From Tritrichomonas foetus (taxonomy: Eukaryota; Parabasalia; Tritrichomonadida; Tritrichomonadidae): a stretch of DNA of 64,000 bases. Of the stretch, positions 1 through 9,618 are shown in pieces (position 1 is the first letter of the stretch; every line of letters begins with the position of its first letter). The notes below the pieces were generated by a model. It saw only the letters and a list, made by a program, of their open reading frames with translations, did not search any database and was not told where the DNA came from. The position numbers and the translations under genes were made by a program. The stretch spans positions 72,394 through 136,393 of the forward strand of contig MLAK01000035.1 in the NCBI GenBank assembly GCA_001839685.1. Reading direction: 5' to 3'.

Positions 1-3000
1 CTCAAAGCATACCAAAACATTTTACAAATGATGGTAAATCCTTCTGACGAGTTATTAAGCCAGCTATTATCAAACCTTCCGAATTATATCGCCGATATTC
101 ACCCGAACTGTCAACGAGTCGCACTTATGATATGTGAAAAATTCTTTGATGTCTCGCCGTATATAAACTATCCACAAATTTCAAATGTATTAATTAATAA
201 TTGCTTAGGCGCCAAGCCTCAATCTGCTGACCTGGCAATTTCTTTAATTTCAAAATGCCTTCACGAGAGTCGAAAGGAGGTAATGGATCAACTATTCAAC
301 GGTCTTGAAAATAAAGCGCCACAAATTATCTTGTCGGTTATATCTATAATTGTTGCACATTTGGCTACATTAACTTCACAAGATGCATCAGAAGCTTTAT
401 CAATTATCGAGCATTTAAAGCCACTTCTTAAAAACCCAGATCCAAAAGTAAGTCAAGAAGCAGAATCTGCAATCGCTGCTGCCAAAATTGTAGCTGGCTC
501 TGATCTTGATACTTTAACGTCTTCTATCCCACATGAGCAAAAAACGAATAACAATTCATTTCAAAATGATATGAAAGAGAAAGTTGATGATAAGCATTGG
601 ATTGGACTTATCAATTCTCGAAACTGGAAAGATAGAAAAGCTGGATATGAAGAATTACTTTCAAATATTGATGAAACAAGTCAATTTAATGTAATAGAGC
701 ATAACTTTGTTATTCCGGCAGGAACTGAAAAAAATATGTTATGTGAAGGTGTTGTTGTTCAAATTATAGAAAAACTTGCTTTAACATTTAAGACAGCACT
801 TCTAAAGAAATTAACAGGATATGTGAATCCAATCATTAATATCATGAGTCAAAAAAGGCAACAATCACGTGTCATTGTTCTTCAAAATGCTTTCGATGCG
901 ATTGCATTGAATGTTGTTTCATCACCCTATGAACCACCTTTTGTTGATTTCTTGCTGAAAATGATGACAGCTGCTTCTCCACGATTAAAAGAAGAAGCAA
1001 TTGCATTTATTGTTCGTTGTCCTGTTTCACCAGTTAGCCAACAAGTTGTTGATGCTTTGCAATCTCTCACATCTGATCCGGCACAAATTGTCCGAGAAGC
1101 TGCATCGAATGCATACAAATTAAAGTTCCATTCATCTGAGCCAGAACCACGAGCAGTAGAACCTGTAAATGACCGTCCAATCGGCAAAGTTAAAGGACGT
1201 CTTGTTTCTCCTGATGTTCGTCGTTCTTCTCGTAGGAAGCAATCTATTCAAAGCACAAAAGCAACATGGGAAAATTGGGTAGAACCGGAAACACTTCAGC
1301 TTCTAAGTGCAAGCCAATGGTCAATGGTTACTAAAGGTCTTGAAGCACTGCAAAGTCAATTTGAACAAGATCCTTCACAGCCATCGGCTGTCGTTGCTGG
1401 TCTTTCTTCAATGTTTGTAGGAAAAACATTCACTCCAAAAGTTATGATTAATCTTATGCAAAATCTGCTCTTATATATGAAAACTGATCCAGAAAAGCTT
1501 AGTGATGATGCTTTAACAGCAGCTGTTAATTTTGCTGTTGATAAAATTCAAGATAAAAGATTTGAACAGCCAGTTTTCGATATTCTTGATTCAGCATCAG
1601 AAACAAATTCGACCCAATTTGTATTCCAAATTCTTTATCAACAACTCCAAGTTAAGAATCCAACAATTCCACTCAGAATTTTGACATATTTCGCCCACCA
1701 TCTTTCTAATTATGGAAGTAATGCAGGTGTAAATCTTGAAGAATTTTCAAATCAAATACAGCCTCTTTTCAATCATAGTGATGTTCAAGTAAGGAAGGCA
1801 GCCAATGAATGCTTTACAGCTGTTAAATCTTTCGATCAATATGCAGCTGCAGAATATTTCAAGTACGTGAAAGCTAAGGGTGTTAAAGAAATTAAGAAAT
1901 CACCATCACAACCTTCTGATAATGTTATTGAGCGATCAAGAATTCCAAAAGGAAGATCTGAAATTCCAGTTCCACAAAGAGGAAATAGACCTGTTTCACC
2001 AAGCAATCGAATTTCCAATCATCAAGAAAGTAAAAATCAACATGAAATGCAATCATCACCAGATAAAAACTTCTTCCCACAACGCCTTATTTTATCTATA
2101 GCTAAGTCAAGTTCAATTATTGATACAAGAAAAGCTCTTGATGAAGCAGAAAGTATATTAAATAGACAGTTAGATCATAAAGGCCCATCAACAGTTCCTG
2201 CAGCAGAATTCACAGAATTTTACAATCGAGCCAGACAGTGGTTTAAAGATGCTAATACCAGCATTGTGTTATCTCTTACCAAAGCCGTCGCCCTTTCATT
2301 TAAAGCTATCATCAAAGATCAAATATTAAATGTCTCGAATGAATTTTTATATGATGTTTGCTTGTTGTTGAACATTACTCATAAAGGAATTAGATCTGCG
2401 GCATTAAATGCCCTTACTCAACTAGATTCAATTCATCCAACATTTGTAACCAGTGTCTTCCTTCCATCCTTTGGGAAATTCAATGTTGAAGGCCGCAAAG
2501 CAGGCGTTACATTTTTGAAAACTCTCACTTTTGATATGAATGTTCCTCAATTTTATCCACTCATCATAAACTTTTTGGCAGATAAATCAGAAACATTCAG
2601 AGAATCAGCCAAACCACTTATAGAAAAATTCCTTCAATTGCCAAATTCGATGACTGCTTTAAAGAGTGCTGCAGAACAATTCACACCTGCACAGAAATTC
2701 CAAGTAATGAATCGTCTTGCTGAACTTGAAAAAATAAGTGCACCGCCAGTTGAACCAGCTGAAGAAGAAGGAGAGCCAGAACAAATATTTATATGCAATC
2801 CAACACAAAATGATAAAGAGCAACGAGAAAAAATACTTGATCCATTTTTACCATTAAAAGTTCTTAACAATGAAGAAAAAACTGATGTGTTATTAGAAAT
2901 ATTACAACGATATATTGAAAAATATTTCCCTGACGTTGACACAATTATGTCGACAGAAACTGAAGCCATTGAAGAAACTTGCGCCATGTTTCTTGAAATT

Positions 3001-4638
3001 GAAAATAATGAACCGGAAAAATTCTCACTTATTCTGGATATAATTCTACTCTGGTGGGCTAATCAAGCTCTTTTAATCAAAGTGATTGAAGGATTTGATC
3101 AAATAATTCAATTCTTAGATATATTACTTGAAGATCTTGATAAAAAAGGACGTAATCTATCACAATTCGAATTTTCTATTATTTTACCAACAGTGCTTGA
3201 GTGCCTTGGTAGAAAGAATACGAAATGGGAACCAATTGAACAATCTTTATTTAAGATTTGCGATATCGAAGAATTAATGGCTACCTTGGTTCATCTTTTA
3301 TCAATAGCTTCATCAGTATTTACAATTGTTGCAACATTTAGAACATTAATGATTGTTATTCCAAGAATTAGGGATGTGTCCCAATACTATCATGACCTAC
3401 GCCGCTACACAAAGAAAATACATGATATCGTTTCTGGTGATATTGAAAATAATCAGGAACTTTATGATGTAACAGTACAATTTGCTTCTTTTCTGACTGA
3501 CTTTGAAAATAATAATAAAGAAGAAGAACCCCAAGAGCAACCACATCAGCAAAGATTAACATCACCAAAGAGTCAGCAAGATAAGAAAAAATCACAGATA
3601 GAACAACAACAATTGCAACAACAGCAACTCCAGCAACAACAATTGCAACAGGAAAAGCTTCAACAACAACAATTACAGCAAGAAAAGCTTCAACAACAGC
3701 AGTTGGAGCAACAGCAATTACAACAAGAGAAACTCCAGCAGCAACAACAACAGGCTAAACCTGCTTCACCCGTAATAAAACCAATCGAGGCAATTGAAAC
3801 AGAAATAGAGATTCCTCGAATTGATTATTCCCAACAGGTTAAAGTGTCTTCATGCGAACTAAATGCTTATGTCAGTGAACAAGTTGGATCAGTAACACTT
3901 CAAGTTTATCGTTGGATTGCAGACTTAGGATCTAATGATCCACTTATATCAATTCAAGCCATGAAATCCATCACTGCTCAAATGAAAAAAGATCCCAAAG
4001 TTTTTGAACCTCATGTAGAACCACTTTCCATTTCATTAATTGCAAAGTTTCATTCACAGTTTAGTATTAATCCATTACCTGTTCGTACCTGCAAATACTC
4101 ATCATATTGTTTGTTGACTCTCTTCAGTGAAACACAATTGAAAGATTTAATTTCACCGAACTTAACCAAACAGATTATTTATGAACTTTTAACTCATCTT
4201 TCAAATGGCTTCAGTGAGCCTGTATTGAACCAGGTTCTGAATGCCGTGATTGTAAAATTAATTGAAGATTGTCAAAAGATGGCATTTGGTGGATTTCTCT
4301 CTGCTATTGGAGAATTTGAAAATATAGAACACTTTAGTGATAAGTGGTTGCGATTAGCTTTGAAATGCTTTGAGGCTTATAGCGTAAGATTGTGTGAAAT
4401 TGGAAATCAGTCCGATATTGAAGATGCTGTATTTCAGATTAATGATTTCTTTACAGAACATCCTATTGATGAGATACAAGAATCACCAATCGGAACGAAA
4501 ATTATGAGAGCATTTCAATCGTTCATATCACTCGTTGGAAAGAACTTTTCTGTTATTAGTACTTCGGAAAATATGAAAAAACTCGCGGGATCACCTGTTT
4601 TACAAATGTTGGAATCATCTAATGAAGAATCTTTTTAA
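1..4638 (+). CDS. XMAP215/Dis1-family TOG-domain microtubule-associated protein, 5' partial
   Basis: The protein consists of successive HEAT-like TOG arrays that in this family bind tubulin dimers and promote microtubule polymerisation at plus ends and spindle poles. Numbered from the first ATG at position 28, a truncated TOG1-like block covers about residues 1-165. TOG2 starts near 193 with the typical N-W-K-D-R-K-A-G-Y-E-E-L helix, further arrays start near 420 and 700, and more HEAT-like helices lie around 975-1165. A basic Ser/Arg-rich linker separates some arrays. A glutamine-rich stretch at 3601-3753 precedes a C-terminal helical region. The frame is open from base 1 and begins inside a TOG helix (L-K-A-Y-Q-N-I-L), so the true start probably lies upstream of the window and the ATG at 28 is not trusted. 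CLASP is the main alternative, but the number of TOG arrays favours XMAP215. Confidence 0.85.
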   Translation, partial: LKAYQNILQMMVNPSDELLSQLLSNLPNYIADIHPNCQRVALMICEKFFDVSPYINYPQISNVLINNCLGAKPQSADLAISLISKCLHESRKEVMDQLFNGLENKAPQIILSVISIIVAHLATLTSQDASEALSIIEHLKPLLKNPDPKVSQEAESAIAAAKIVAGSDLDTLTSSIPHEQKTNNNSFQNDMKEKVDDKHWIGLINSRNWKDRKAGYEELLSNIDETSQFNVIEHNFVIPAGTEKNMLCEGVVVQIIEKLALTFKTALLKKLTGYVNPIINIMSQKRQQSRVIVLQNAFDAIALNVVSSPYEPPFVDFLLKMMTAASPRLKEEAIAFIVRCPVSPVSQQVVDALQSLTSDPAQIVREAASNAYKLKFHSSEPEPRAVEPVNDRPIGKVKGRLVSPDVRRSSRRKQSIQSTKATWENWVEPETLQLLSASQWSMVTKGLEALQSQFEQDPSQPSAVVAGLSSMFVGKTFTPKVMINLMQNLLLYMKTDPEKLSDDALTAAVNFAVDKIQDKRFEQPVFDILDSASETNSTQFVFQILYQQLQVKNPTIPLRILTYFAHHLSNYGSNAGVNLEEFSNQIQPLFNHSDVQVRKAANECFTAVKSFDQYAAAEYFKYVKAKGVKEIKKSPSQPSDNVIERSRIPKGRSEIPVPQRGNRPVSPSNRISNHQESKNQHEMQSSPDKNFFPQRLILSIAKSSSIIDTRKALDEAESILNRQLDHKGPSTVPAAEFTEFYNRARQWFKDANTSIVLSLTKAVALSFKAIIKDQILNVSNEFLYDVCLLLNITHKGIRSAALNALTQLDSIHPTFVTSVFLPSFGKFNVEGRKAGVTFLKTLTFDMNVPQFYPLIINFLADKSETFRESAKPLIEKFLQLPNSMTALKSAAEQFTPAQKFQVMNRLAELEKISAPPVEPAEEEGEPEQIFICNPTQNDKEQREKILDPFLPLKVLNNEEKTDVLLEILQRYIEKYFPDVDTIMSTETEAIEETCAMFLEIENNEPEKFSLILDIILLWWANQALLIKVIEGFDQIIQFLDILLEDLDKKGRNLSQFEFSIILPTVLECLGRKNTKWEPIEQSLFKICDIEELMATLVHLLSIASSVFTIVATFRTLMIVIPRIRDVSQYYHDLRRYTKKIHDIVSGDIENNQELYDVTVQFASFLTDFENNNKEEEPQEQPHQQRLTSPKSQQDKKKSQIEQQQLQQQQLQQQQLQQEKLQQQQLQQEKLQQQQLEQQQLQQEKLQQQQQQAKPASPVIKPIEAIETEIEIPRIDYSQQVKVSSCELNAYVSEQVGSVTLQVYRWIADLGSNDPLISIQAMKSITAQMKKDPKVFEPHVEPLSISLIAKFHSQFSINPLPVRTCKYSSYCLLTLFSETQLKDLISPNLTKQIIYELLTHLSNGFSEPVLNQVLNAVIVKLIEDCQKMAFGGFLSAIGEFENIEHFSDKWLRLALKCFEAYSVRLCEIGNQSDIEDAVFQINDFFTEHPIDEIQESPIGTKIMRAFQSFISLVGKNFSVISTSENMKKLAGSPVLQMLESSNEESF
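3601..3753 (+). repeat. CAA/CAG-rich imperfect repeat coding polyglutamine-like segment
   Basis: An in-frame repeat of CAA and CAG codons encodes alternating runs such as L-Q-Q-Q-Q and L-Q-Q-E-K inside the TOG-domain gene. It is interrupted by leucine, glutamate and lysine codons, so it could form a helical linker rather than pure polyglutamine. It lies between the HEAT arrays and the C-terminal helical region. Confidence 0.9.
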
Positions 4639-4747
4639 TATTAATTCAATAAAAATATCATATTTATATTCATATTCTTTATTTGCTAAATCAAATAATT
4701 TATTAAATTTGGTTAATTCATAGACATTATTTTCATGTATAATACAT

Positions 4748-4933
4748 GTCAAGAATGTGAAGTTTCAAAACGCAGCATTTCTTGTTTTGGATGATATTCC
4801 CAATTTGGCAGATGTTCTTAATCCTGATCAAAATAAAGAAATGACTGATGAAACACCATATATTCTAAAGCTTAAATTTCCTCGAATCTTTCTGAAACAA
4901 TCCTTCTCAATAGGGGCTGGAAACGTTATCTAA
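4748..4933 (+). pseudogene. Coding-like relic, possibly of a DDE transposase
   Basis: A 61-codon open frame without an initiating ATG ends in TAA. Its composition is protein-like, in contrast to the surrounding DNA. The segment A-F-L-V-L-D-D-I-P-N-L resembles the strand carrying the second catalytic Asp of Tigger/jerky-type DDE transposases, and the final stretch (K-Q-S-F-S-I-G-A-G-N-V-I) loosely matches the region of the third Asp, but the key residues are eroded. It sits about 1 kb from an intact transposon of another subfamily. The assignment is an inference from weak similarity; it could also be the tail of another decayed gene. Confidence 0.3.
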
Positions 4934-5250
4934 GCATTGATATCATTTGAAAAACTCTCATTCTATTTCTGTGAAGAATAAATCATCTCTTTTATCTATT
5001 TCTATTGAACAAACTTTATCGTAATCACTACTCATATATTACTTAATAATGAGTAAGCCATGAGTCAAAAAATATGAAAATTGATTTTTACTCATGTTTT
5101 ATTCAGACTATACTTGACCAAACAGTTAATAGATTTACTCAGAGTCAAACCTCTATCGATTTTAGACATTATACTTTTGCCCAATCTGAATAGCTTTGAT
5201 TAAAACTTAAAAGAAATTATTTTTGATAAAAAACCAATTAAAAATCTAAG

Positions 5251-5274
5251 AACTATGTACATTGTACATAGGTT
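5251..5274. repeat. Short imperfect palindrome
   Basis: Two 11-12 base arms (AACTATGTACA and TGTACATAGGTT) are inverted around one base, with a single-base bulge. It could fold into a hairpin, but no associated gene or terminator is evident, and AT-rich DNA yields such palindromes by chance. Confidence 0.5.
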
Positions 5275-5942
5275 TTATTAGGTGTAAATTTGGAGTTTCT
5301 TTGCAAATCAGTTATCTAACATATTTTTTTACTCCTATCATGCGTATTTCGATGATATTACAATAAATAAAAAATAAATTACATGCTGTTGTTAGTCGAT
5401 TCTACGAAAATGAAGATGAAAGAGATAAAATAAAAAAAAAATGATGAAATTGAATCAATTTATCATCATATATTCATGGATATTGCCCTCTATTTATATT
5501 TATAAAATCAAAATTGTGACGATAGAAGTGACATCTAATTTATCTAAACTTTTTAATATATGTCACAGAATTTTTTCGTCAACGGTGTTGAATGATATCA
5601 CTTCTGAAATGTCATAGAAAAAATTCAATAGATCGACCATCCTTATGATTAAGCTTATTTTTCTAGTTTTCTGCTTTTTAATTTGAATAAAAAAGAATCG
5701 TGAAAGATAAAAAGAAACGGTTATAACATTTTTTTCTTTCTCATTCAAAAAACCAAATAATTGACATTCAACTGTTTTCTGATCATGTGAAAAATGATAT
5801 TGTCTTTCATAAAAAGTTTCCTTACTTCTGTGAAAAAGTTGCTCAAAAGTTCAGATGAAGTACGGAGTTTCAAAAAGTTTCGCTATCAATAAAATTGTGA
5901 AATAATATGAACGAAATTCAGAAGAAAGAAAAAAGTTCACAT

Positions 5943-6283
5943 AAATATAGTAGCGCCGGATTTGAGTGAAAACGTCGGTTTCGAAGTGAAAACATTCAGC
6001 TTTTTGATAATATATCTGGTTTGTAATTGAAAGAATTATGATCGTTGTAATAAATAAAACATGAATATCTAAAGATCAATTTAAATTTATTGTTTAATAT
6101 TTATATAAATAATTTAGTTTATTGTGAAGATTAAATTAACACAGTCTCGTAAATTTTTTTTTCTGGAATCGTAAATTAAATTCGCAATTTCGACTTTTTC
6201 AAAATTAAACGAAAATGACTTAATGCATCTATTAACATCATATATGCATATATTTATTGAAAATTTGGATAAAAAACAGATTT
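5943..6283 (+). repeat. Left terminal inverted repeat of the transposon
   Basis: This 341-bp repeat is the inverse of 7679-8019. By eye I found one T/C substitution, one base of length difference in an A/T run, and one unresolved base (N at 7919) in the right copy. The outer end reads GTAGCGCCGG and contains two GTGAAAAC motifs 20 bp apart that could be subterminal transposase-binding repeats. Confidence 0.92.
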
Positions 6284-6317
6284 GGAATCTTATAAGAAAT
6301 TTTTACTTTTCTCTAAA

Positions 6318-7634
6318 TTATTCAACTTCATGATGTGAAGTTTTTGCGATTAGTATATTTTTGAAAGACTCTGAAAATGAAAACCCAATAACTTGGCCAT
6401 TGGACACATGAATTGGGAAGCCACTTGCTTCCCATGAAGTACGAATTAATTCGCTAGTCGTTACAGTTTCAAAAGATTTTTTAATTCTTAGCAACTTACG
6501 TGTAAATTTAGATTCAATTTCGTTGTTTCCTGGGGTGACAGAATATTTCTTTTTTACTGCTCCAAAATATGAAACGTCCAACATTTGCGTAATGTGCGAT
6601 GAGTGTGCAGGAAGAGGAATGAGATGAATATAACCTATTTCATTTAATGCTTGGATAACATTTGAGTGAAAATGTGACTTGAACCCATCTGCAATGATAT
6701 AACAAGGTTTTTCTTGACCAATAACTGTACGAACTGATGCAATATATGGCTTGAGGATAGTGTTTACCCAGTATAGCATCGATTCAATGTTCATGTATCC
6801 TTTTGGTGTAGAATAATATGATCCCCATCTGAAAAAGAAAGTATCATTTATATCCTCGTCCATCGTCTTCCGTGTAGATAAACAAAGAGGTTTTAAGCAT
6901 GTACAAGCTGCTGTTATACATGAAACGACAGAAATATGATGCTGATCGGTTTTTTCCCGCCAAAATGCTTTGATGTTGCAGTTTTTGTGAATGTAGACAT
7001 ATTTGCGCTTACCTTTTTCTGGACGTCTTCCGAATCCTGTCTCATCGAAATTTATGAGAAGCAGCGGATCAGGTGGATTTTTCATCATTTCATTAATCAT
7101 TGTCAGATAGGTTTCAACTTCGTCAAGTGATATATTCGAACGAGAATCATCGATAGAATCTGCTTTTACGCGAACTATTAATTCTTCATGCCTTTTGCGA
7201 AAATCGCACAACCAATCGCGTGAAAAACTTTTATCTATACCAGTTCTTTTCTTGTATAGTTCACTTGCAATATCTCGAATATCCTTCCCGGAAAAACAAT
7301 CATTTAAGCACTGCTGTTCTCGGATAAGTGTACAAATTTGAATTTCTTCATCTTCTGATAACAATTTCCTTTTAGGTAAAACAACAACCGTAGTTTCTAG
7401 AAAAGTATCAGATTTCAGTGCTTTGTAATATGCGCGGGTTGACAAACCTAGAAGAAACATTATTGTTCGAACTGGGATCTCTGGGATCACATTTTTCAAA
7501 AATAGAATTTGTGCATGTAACGAAGGGGCCGACCTGAAATCACTGCTAATCAGCATTTTATGTAGTTTCTCACCATCTAAGACTCCATATGCCTCCACAC
7601 ATTTGATAATAGAAGGAACAGGAACGGGATTCAT
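6318..7634 (-). CDS. DDE superfamily (pogo/Tigger-like) transposase
   Basis: A 438-residue intact transposase that would cut and rejoin DNA at the element's inverted repeats. A helix-turn-helix/CENP-B-like region covers about residues 88-155. The catalytic core follows the DDE_1 layout: D197 in N-F-D-E-T-G-F, D316 in I-I-A-D-G-F-K-S-H, and D353 in T-Q-M-L-D-V-S-Y-F, with 36 residues between the second and third aspartates. All three are present and there is no frameshift, so the protein could be active. It starts with ATG just inside the right repeat and ends just inside the left one. Assignment to pogo/Tigger rather than classical mariner rests on the P-L-P-A-H-S-S-H block before the third Asp. 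Confidence 0.9.
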   Translation of the reverse strand: MNPVPVPSIIKCVEAYGVLDGEKLHKMLISSDFRSAPSLHAQILFLKNVIPEIPVRTIMFLLGLSTRAYYKALKSDTFLETTVVVLPKRKLLSEDEEIQICTLIREQQCLNDCFSGKDIRDIASELYKKRTGIDKSFSRDWLCDFRKRHEELIVRVKADSIDDSRSNISLDEVETYLTMINEMMKNPPDPLLLINFDETGFGRRPEKGKRKYVYIHKNCNIKAFWREKTDQHHISVVSCITAACTCLKPLCLSTRKTMDEDINDTFFFRWGSYYSTPKGYMNIESMLYWVNTILKPYIASVRTVIGQEKPCYIIADGFKSHFHSNVIQALNEIGYIHLIPLPAHSSHITQMLDVSYFGAVKKKYSVTPGNNEIESKFTRKLLRIKKSFETVTTSELIRTSWEASGFPIHVSNGQVIGFSFSESFKNILIAKTSHHEVE

Positions 7635-7678
7635 TCACTATATAATGTTCTTAACGTACAGAATCCAGAAATTCCTCG

Positions 7679-8019
7679 AATCTGTTTTTTTATCCAAATT
7701 TTCAATAAATATATGCATATATGATGTTAATAGATGCATTAAGTCATTTTCGTTTAATTTTGAAAAAGTCGAAATTGCGAATTTAATTTACGATTCCAGA
7801 AAAAAAAATTTACGAGACTGTGTTAATTTAATCTTCACAATAAACTAAATTATTTATATAAATATTAAACAATAAGTTTAAATTGATCTTTAGATATTCA
7901 TGTTTTATTTATTACAACNATCATAATTCTTTCAATTACAAACCAGATATATTATCAAAAAGCTGAATGTTTTCACTTCGAAACCGACGTTTTCACTCAA
8001 ATCCGGCGCTACTATATTT
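7679..8019 (-). repeat. Right terminal inverted repeat of the transposon
   Basis: Inverse copy of 5943-6283, of the same length and almost identical, including one unresolved base at 7919. Its inner edge lies about 45 bp upstream of the transposase ATG, so the repeat also contains the transposase's likely promoter region. Its outer edge meets the 5' region of the plus-strand gene at 8058. Confidence 0.92.
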
Positions 8020-8057
8020 CGATTCACATCGGAAAAAATTCAAATTCAAAAAATTTC

Positions 8058-9284
8058 ATGAATAGCTCCGAAAACGCTCTTTCGCATCTCAGTCAACTCG
8101 ACTACAGGATTGACTGTGGTGCTCTGAAAATCACCGATCAATTATCAGCAAATCTCTTGAAGAAGCAAAAAATGGATCTTCAAGATAGATTTAAGGTTGC
8201 AGTTTATCCAAAAAAGAACACTGCGGTCATCAAAGGTGGCAATGAAGATATCTATTGCTCGATTTTTAATTATATTTTTGATTACAATCCGCAAATCACC
8301 CCGACTCAATTTCGAGAATTTCTTAACATCGAATTAAATGGAAGCTGTGAAGGCCACAGACGATCCTCATATAACACTGGTGATAGACCAATGACTTCAT
8401 CTTCTTCTTGCAATTCAATGCCCAAAAAATATCGCGAAAGATCGCCAGTAAGTCTGAGACCAATGAGATCAAGTGTTATCGCGCCTTATATGGAATCTTC
8501 GAATGCTTCTTCAACAATCTCTTCTCTCGACGAAGACATTTCTCCAGCGCAAACCGAAGATGACGAACAAACTGTCAACGAAAACGAATTCACGCCCATT
8601 ATACAGCTTGGAAATCGAAGAAATAGAAGAGGAAATACTTCTAGCAAGCTTCCAAACAGAATCGCCTCAATGCCGTCCATCAACGAATCTTCATATAATA
8701 TTCAGAATTATTCCAATAATAACAATAAATATAGAAATAAATATATGAATGGAAACATGAAAAGCAATGGAAATGGCAATTTCAACCACAGCAGGCCAGA
8801 ATCTCCAAACTGTCAAACAAAATCTCAGTTCACTTCACAAAACAATTCTAGAAACAATTTACAAATAACAAGCATCCCTAGCAGCTCTCCAAGCAGTTAC
8901 TCGCCTCGAAGAAACAATAAAAACGCTATTTTCAATAATACAAACAATCGAAAAGCCCCATCGAGGTTTCAATTTAACAACACCAATAAACTTAGTGACA
9001 TTCATCAATCAGCAAGCAATAATACTCTCCAATATAATACACAATTTGACAATGATTCATCTGATTCAGTTTGCACTGAACCAGAAATTTCTGGAAATGA
9101 AATAAATAATAACAATGTTGAACAAAATCGCACCAATGGAGGAAAATCAGAGAAAGTTATCATTTCTGGAAATGTTCTCACTTTTGTGAACAACAAACTT
9201 AATATAAATAAGGCAAAATCAACAATAGCTGGTATTATTGGATTAGCACCCCATCTTAATTTCAACAAAATTATTTTTAAGTAA
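8058..9284 (+). CDS. Hypothetical Ser/Asn-rich, largely disordered protein
   Basis: I do not recognise this 408-residue protein. Residues 1-100 have normal composition and could fold: a short mixed region with N-P-Q-I-T-P-T-Q-F-R-E-F-L. From about 105 to 350 it is rich in Ser, Asn, Arg and Pro, with several S-P sites (for example R-S-P-V-S and S-Y-S-P-R-R) that suggest regulation by proline-directed kinases. The last 40 residues again look ordered. The upstream flank is the transposon end at 8019, leaving only 38 bp of original leader, which contains a possible TCACA initiator at about 8024-8028. Long disordered regions are common in trichomonad cytoskeletal and RNA-binding proteins, but no function can be assigned. 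Confidence 0.75.
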   Translation: MNSSENALSHLSQLDYRIDCGALKITDQLSANLLKKQKMDLQDRFKVAVYPKKNTAVIKGGNEDIYCSIFNYIFDYNPQITPTQFREFLNIELNGSCEGHRRSSYNTGDRPMTSSSSCNSMPKKYRERSPVSLRPMRSSVIAPYMESSNASSTISSLDEDISPAQTEDDEQTVNENEFTPIIQLGNRRNRRGNTSSKLPNRIASMPSINESSYNIQNYSNNNNKYRNKYMNGNMKSNGNGNFNHSRPESPNCQTKSQFTSQNNSRNNLQITSIPSSSPSSYSPRRNNKNAIFNNTNNRKAPSRFQFNNTNKLSDIHQSASNNTLQYNTQFDNDSSDSVCTEPEISGNEINNNNVEQNRTNGGKSEKVIISGNVLTFVNNKLNINKAKSTIAGIIGLAPHLNFNKIIFK

Positions 9285-9618
9285 TTTTTTTCCCACAAAA
9301 AAAATTTCTTCATGTAAAAGCTATATAGTATATAACTTTTAGTATGATATCCATAATAAAACTATACGGACTTATTGTAAAATAAATCATCATCTATGAA
9401 TACACTTCTTTTTATTTTTATTTTGTTCACATAATTTTTTCAAAAATTATCATCAAACTTAAAAGGCATTTACAATAAGAATTACAATGTGATCTGACCA
9501 TATAAAGTTTTAAAAAATTTACATCCAATCGATAAATTTCATATTGAATTGAAATTTTCTATATAAAAAAAGAGAAATGTTAAATGAAAAAACTATCGTG
9601 AATTTATAAACGTGAGTA
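9285..9618. other. Spacer between two plus-strand genes
   Basis: About 330 bp of AT-rich DNA with A/T runs and no supported gene, RNA or repeat. Confidence 0.6.

Larger units (their letters stand above)
4639..5942. other. AT-rich spacer between the TOG gene and the transposon
   Basis: No intact gene is supported here. The stretch holds a coding-like relic at 4748-4933 and a small imperfect palindrome at 5251-5274. The rest is AT-rich with frequent stops; an open frame of about 60 codons at 5563-5748 on the minus strand has skewed, low-complexity composition and is not accepted. Confidence 0.6.
5943..8019. mobile_element. Complete DNA transposon with long terminal inverted repeats
   Basis: The element is about 2.08 kb long and bounded by inverted repeats of about 341 bp that match almost base for base. 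Between them lies a single minus-strand transposase gene. Both ends carry a TATA next to the GTAGCGCCGG terminus, compatible with the TA target-site duplication of the Tc1/mariner/pogo superfamily, although palindromic TA makes the exact boundary ambiguous. The intact open frame and near-identical repeats point to a recent insertion. It separates the TOG gene from the gene at 8058 and ends only 38 bp before that gene's ATG. Confidence 0.9.

Noticed and set aside
927..1187. Minus-strand open frame inside the TOG-domain gene
   Set aside because: It is the shadow of the well-supported plus-strand coding region and lacks any recognisable motif; the same holds for the other opposite-strand frames in large genes.
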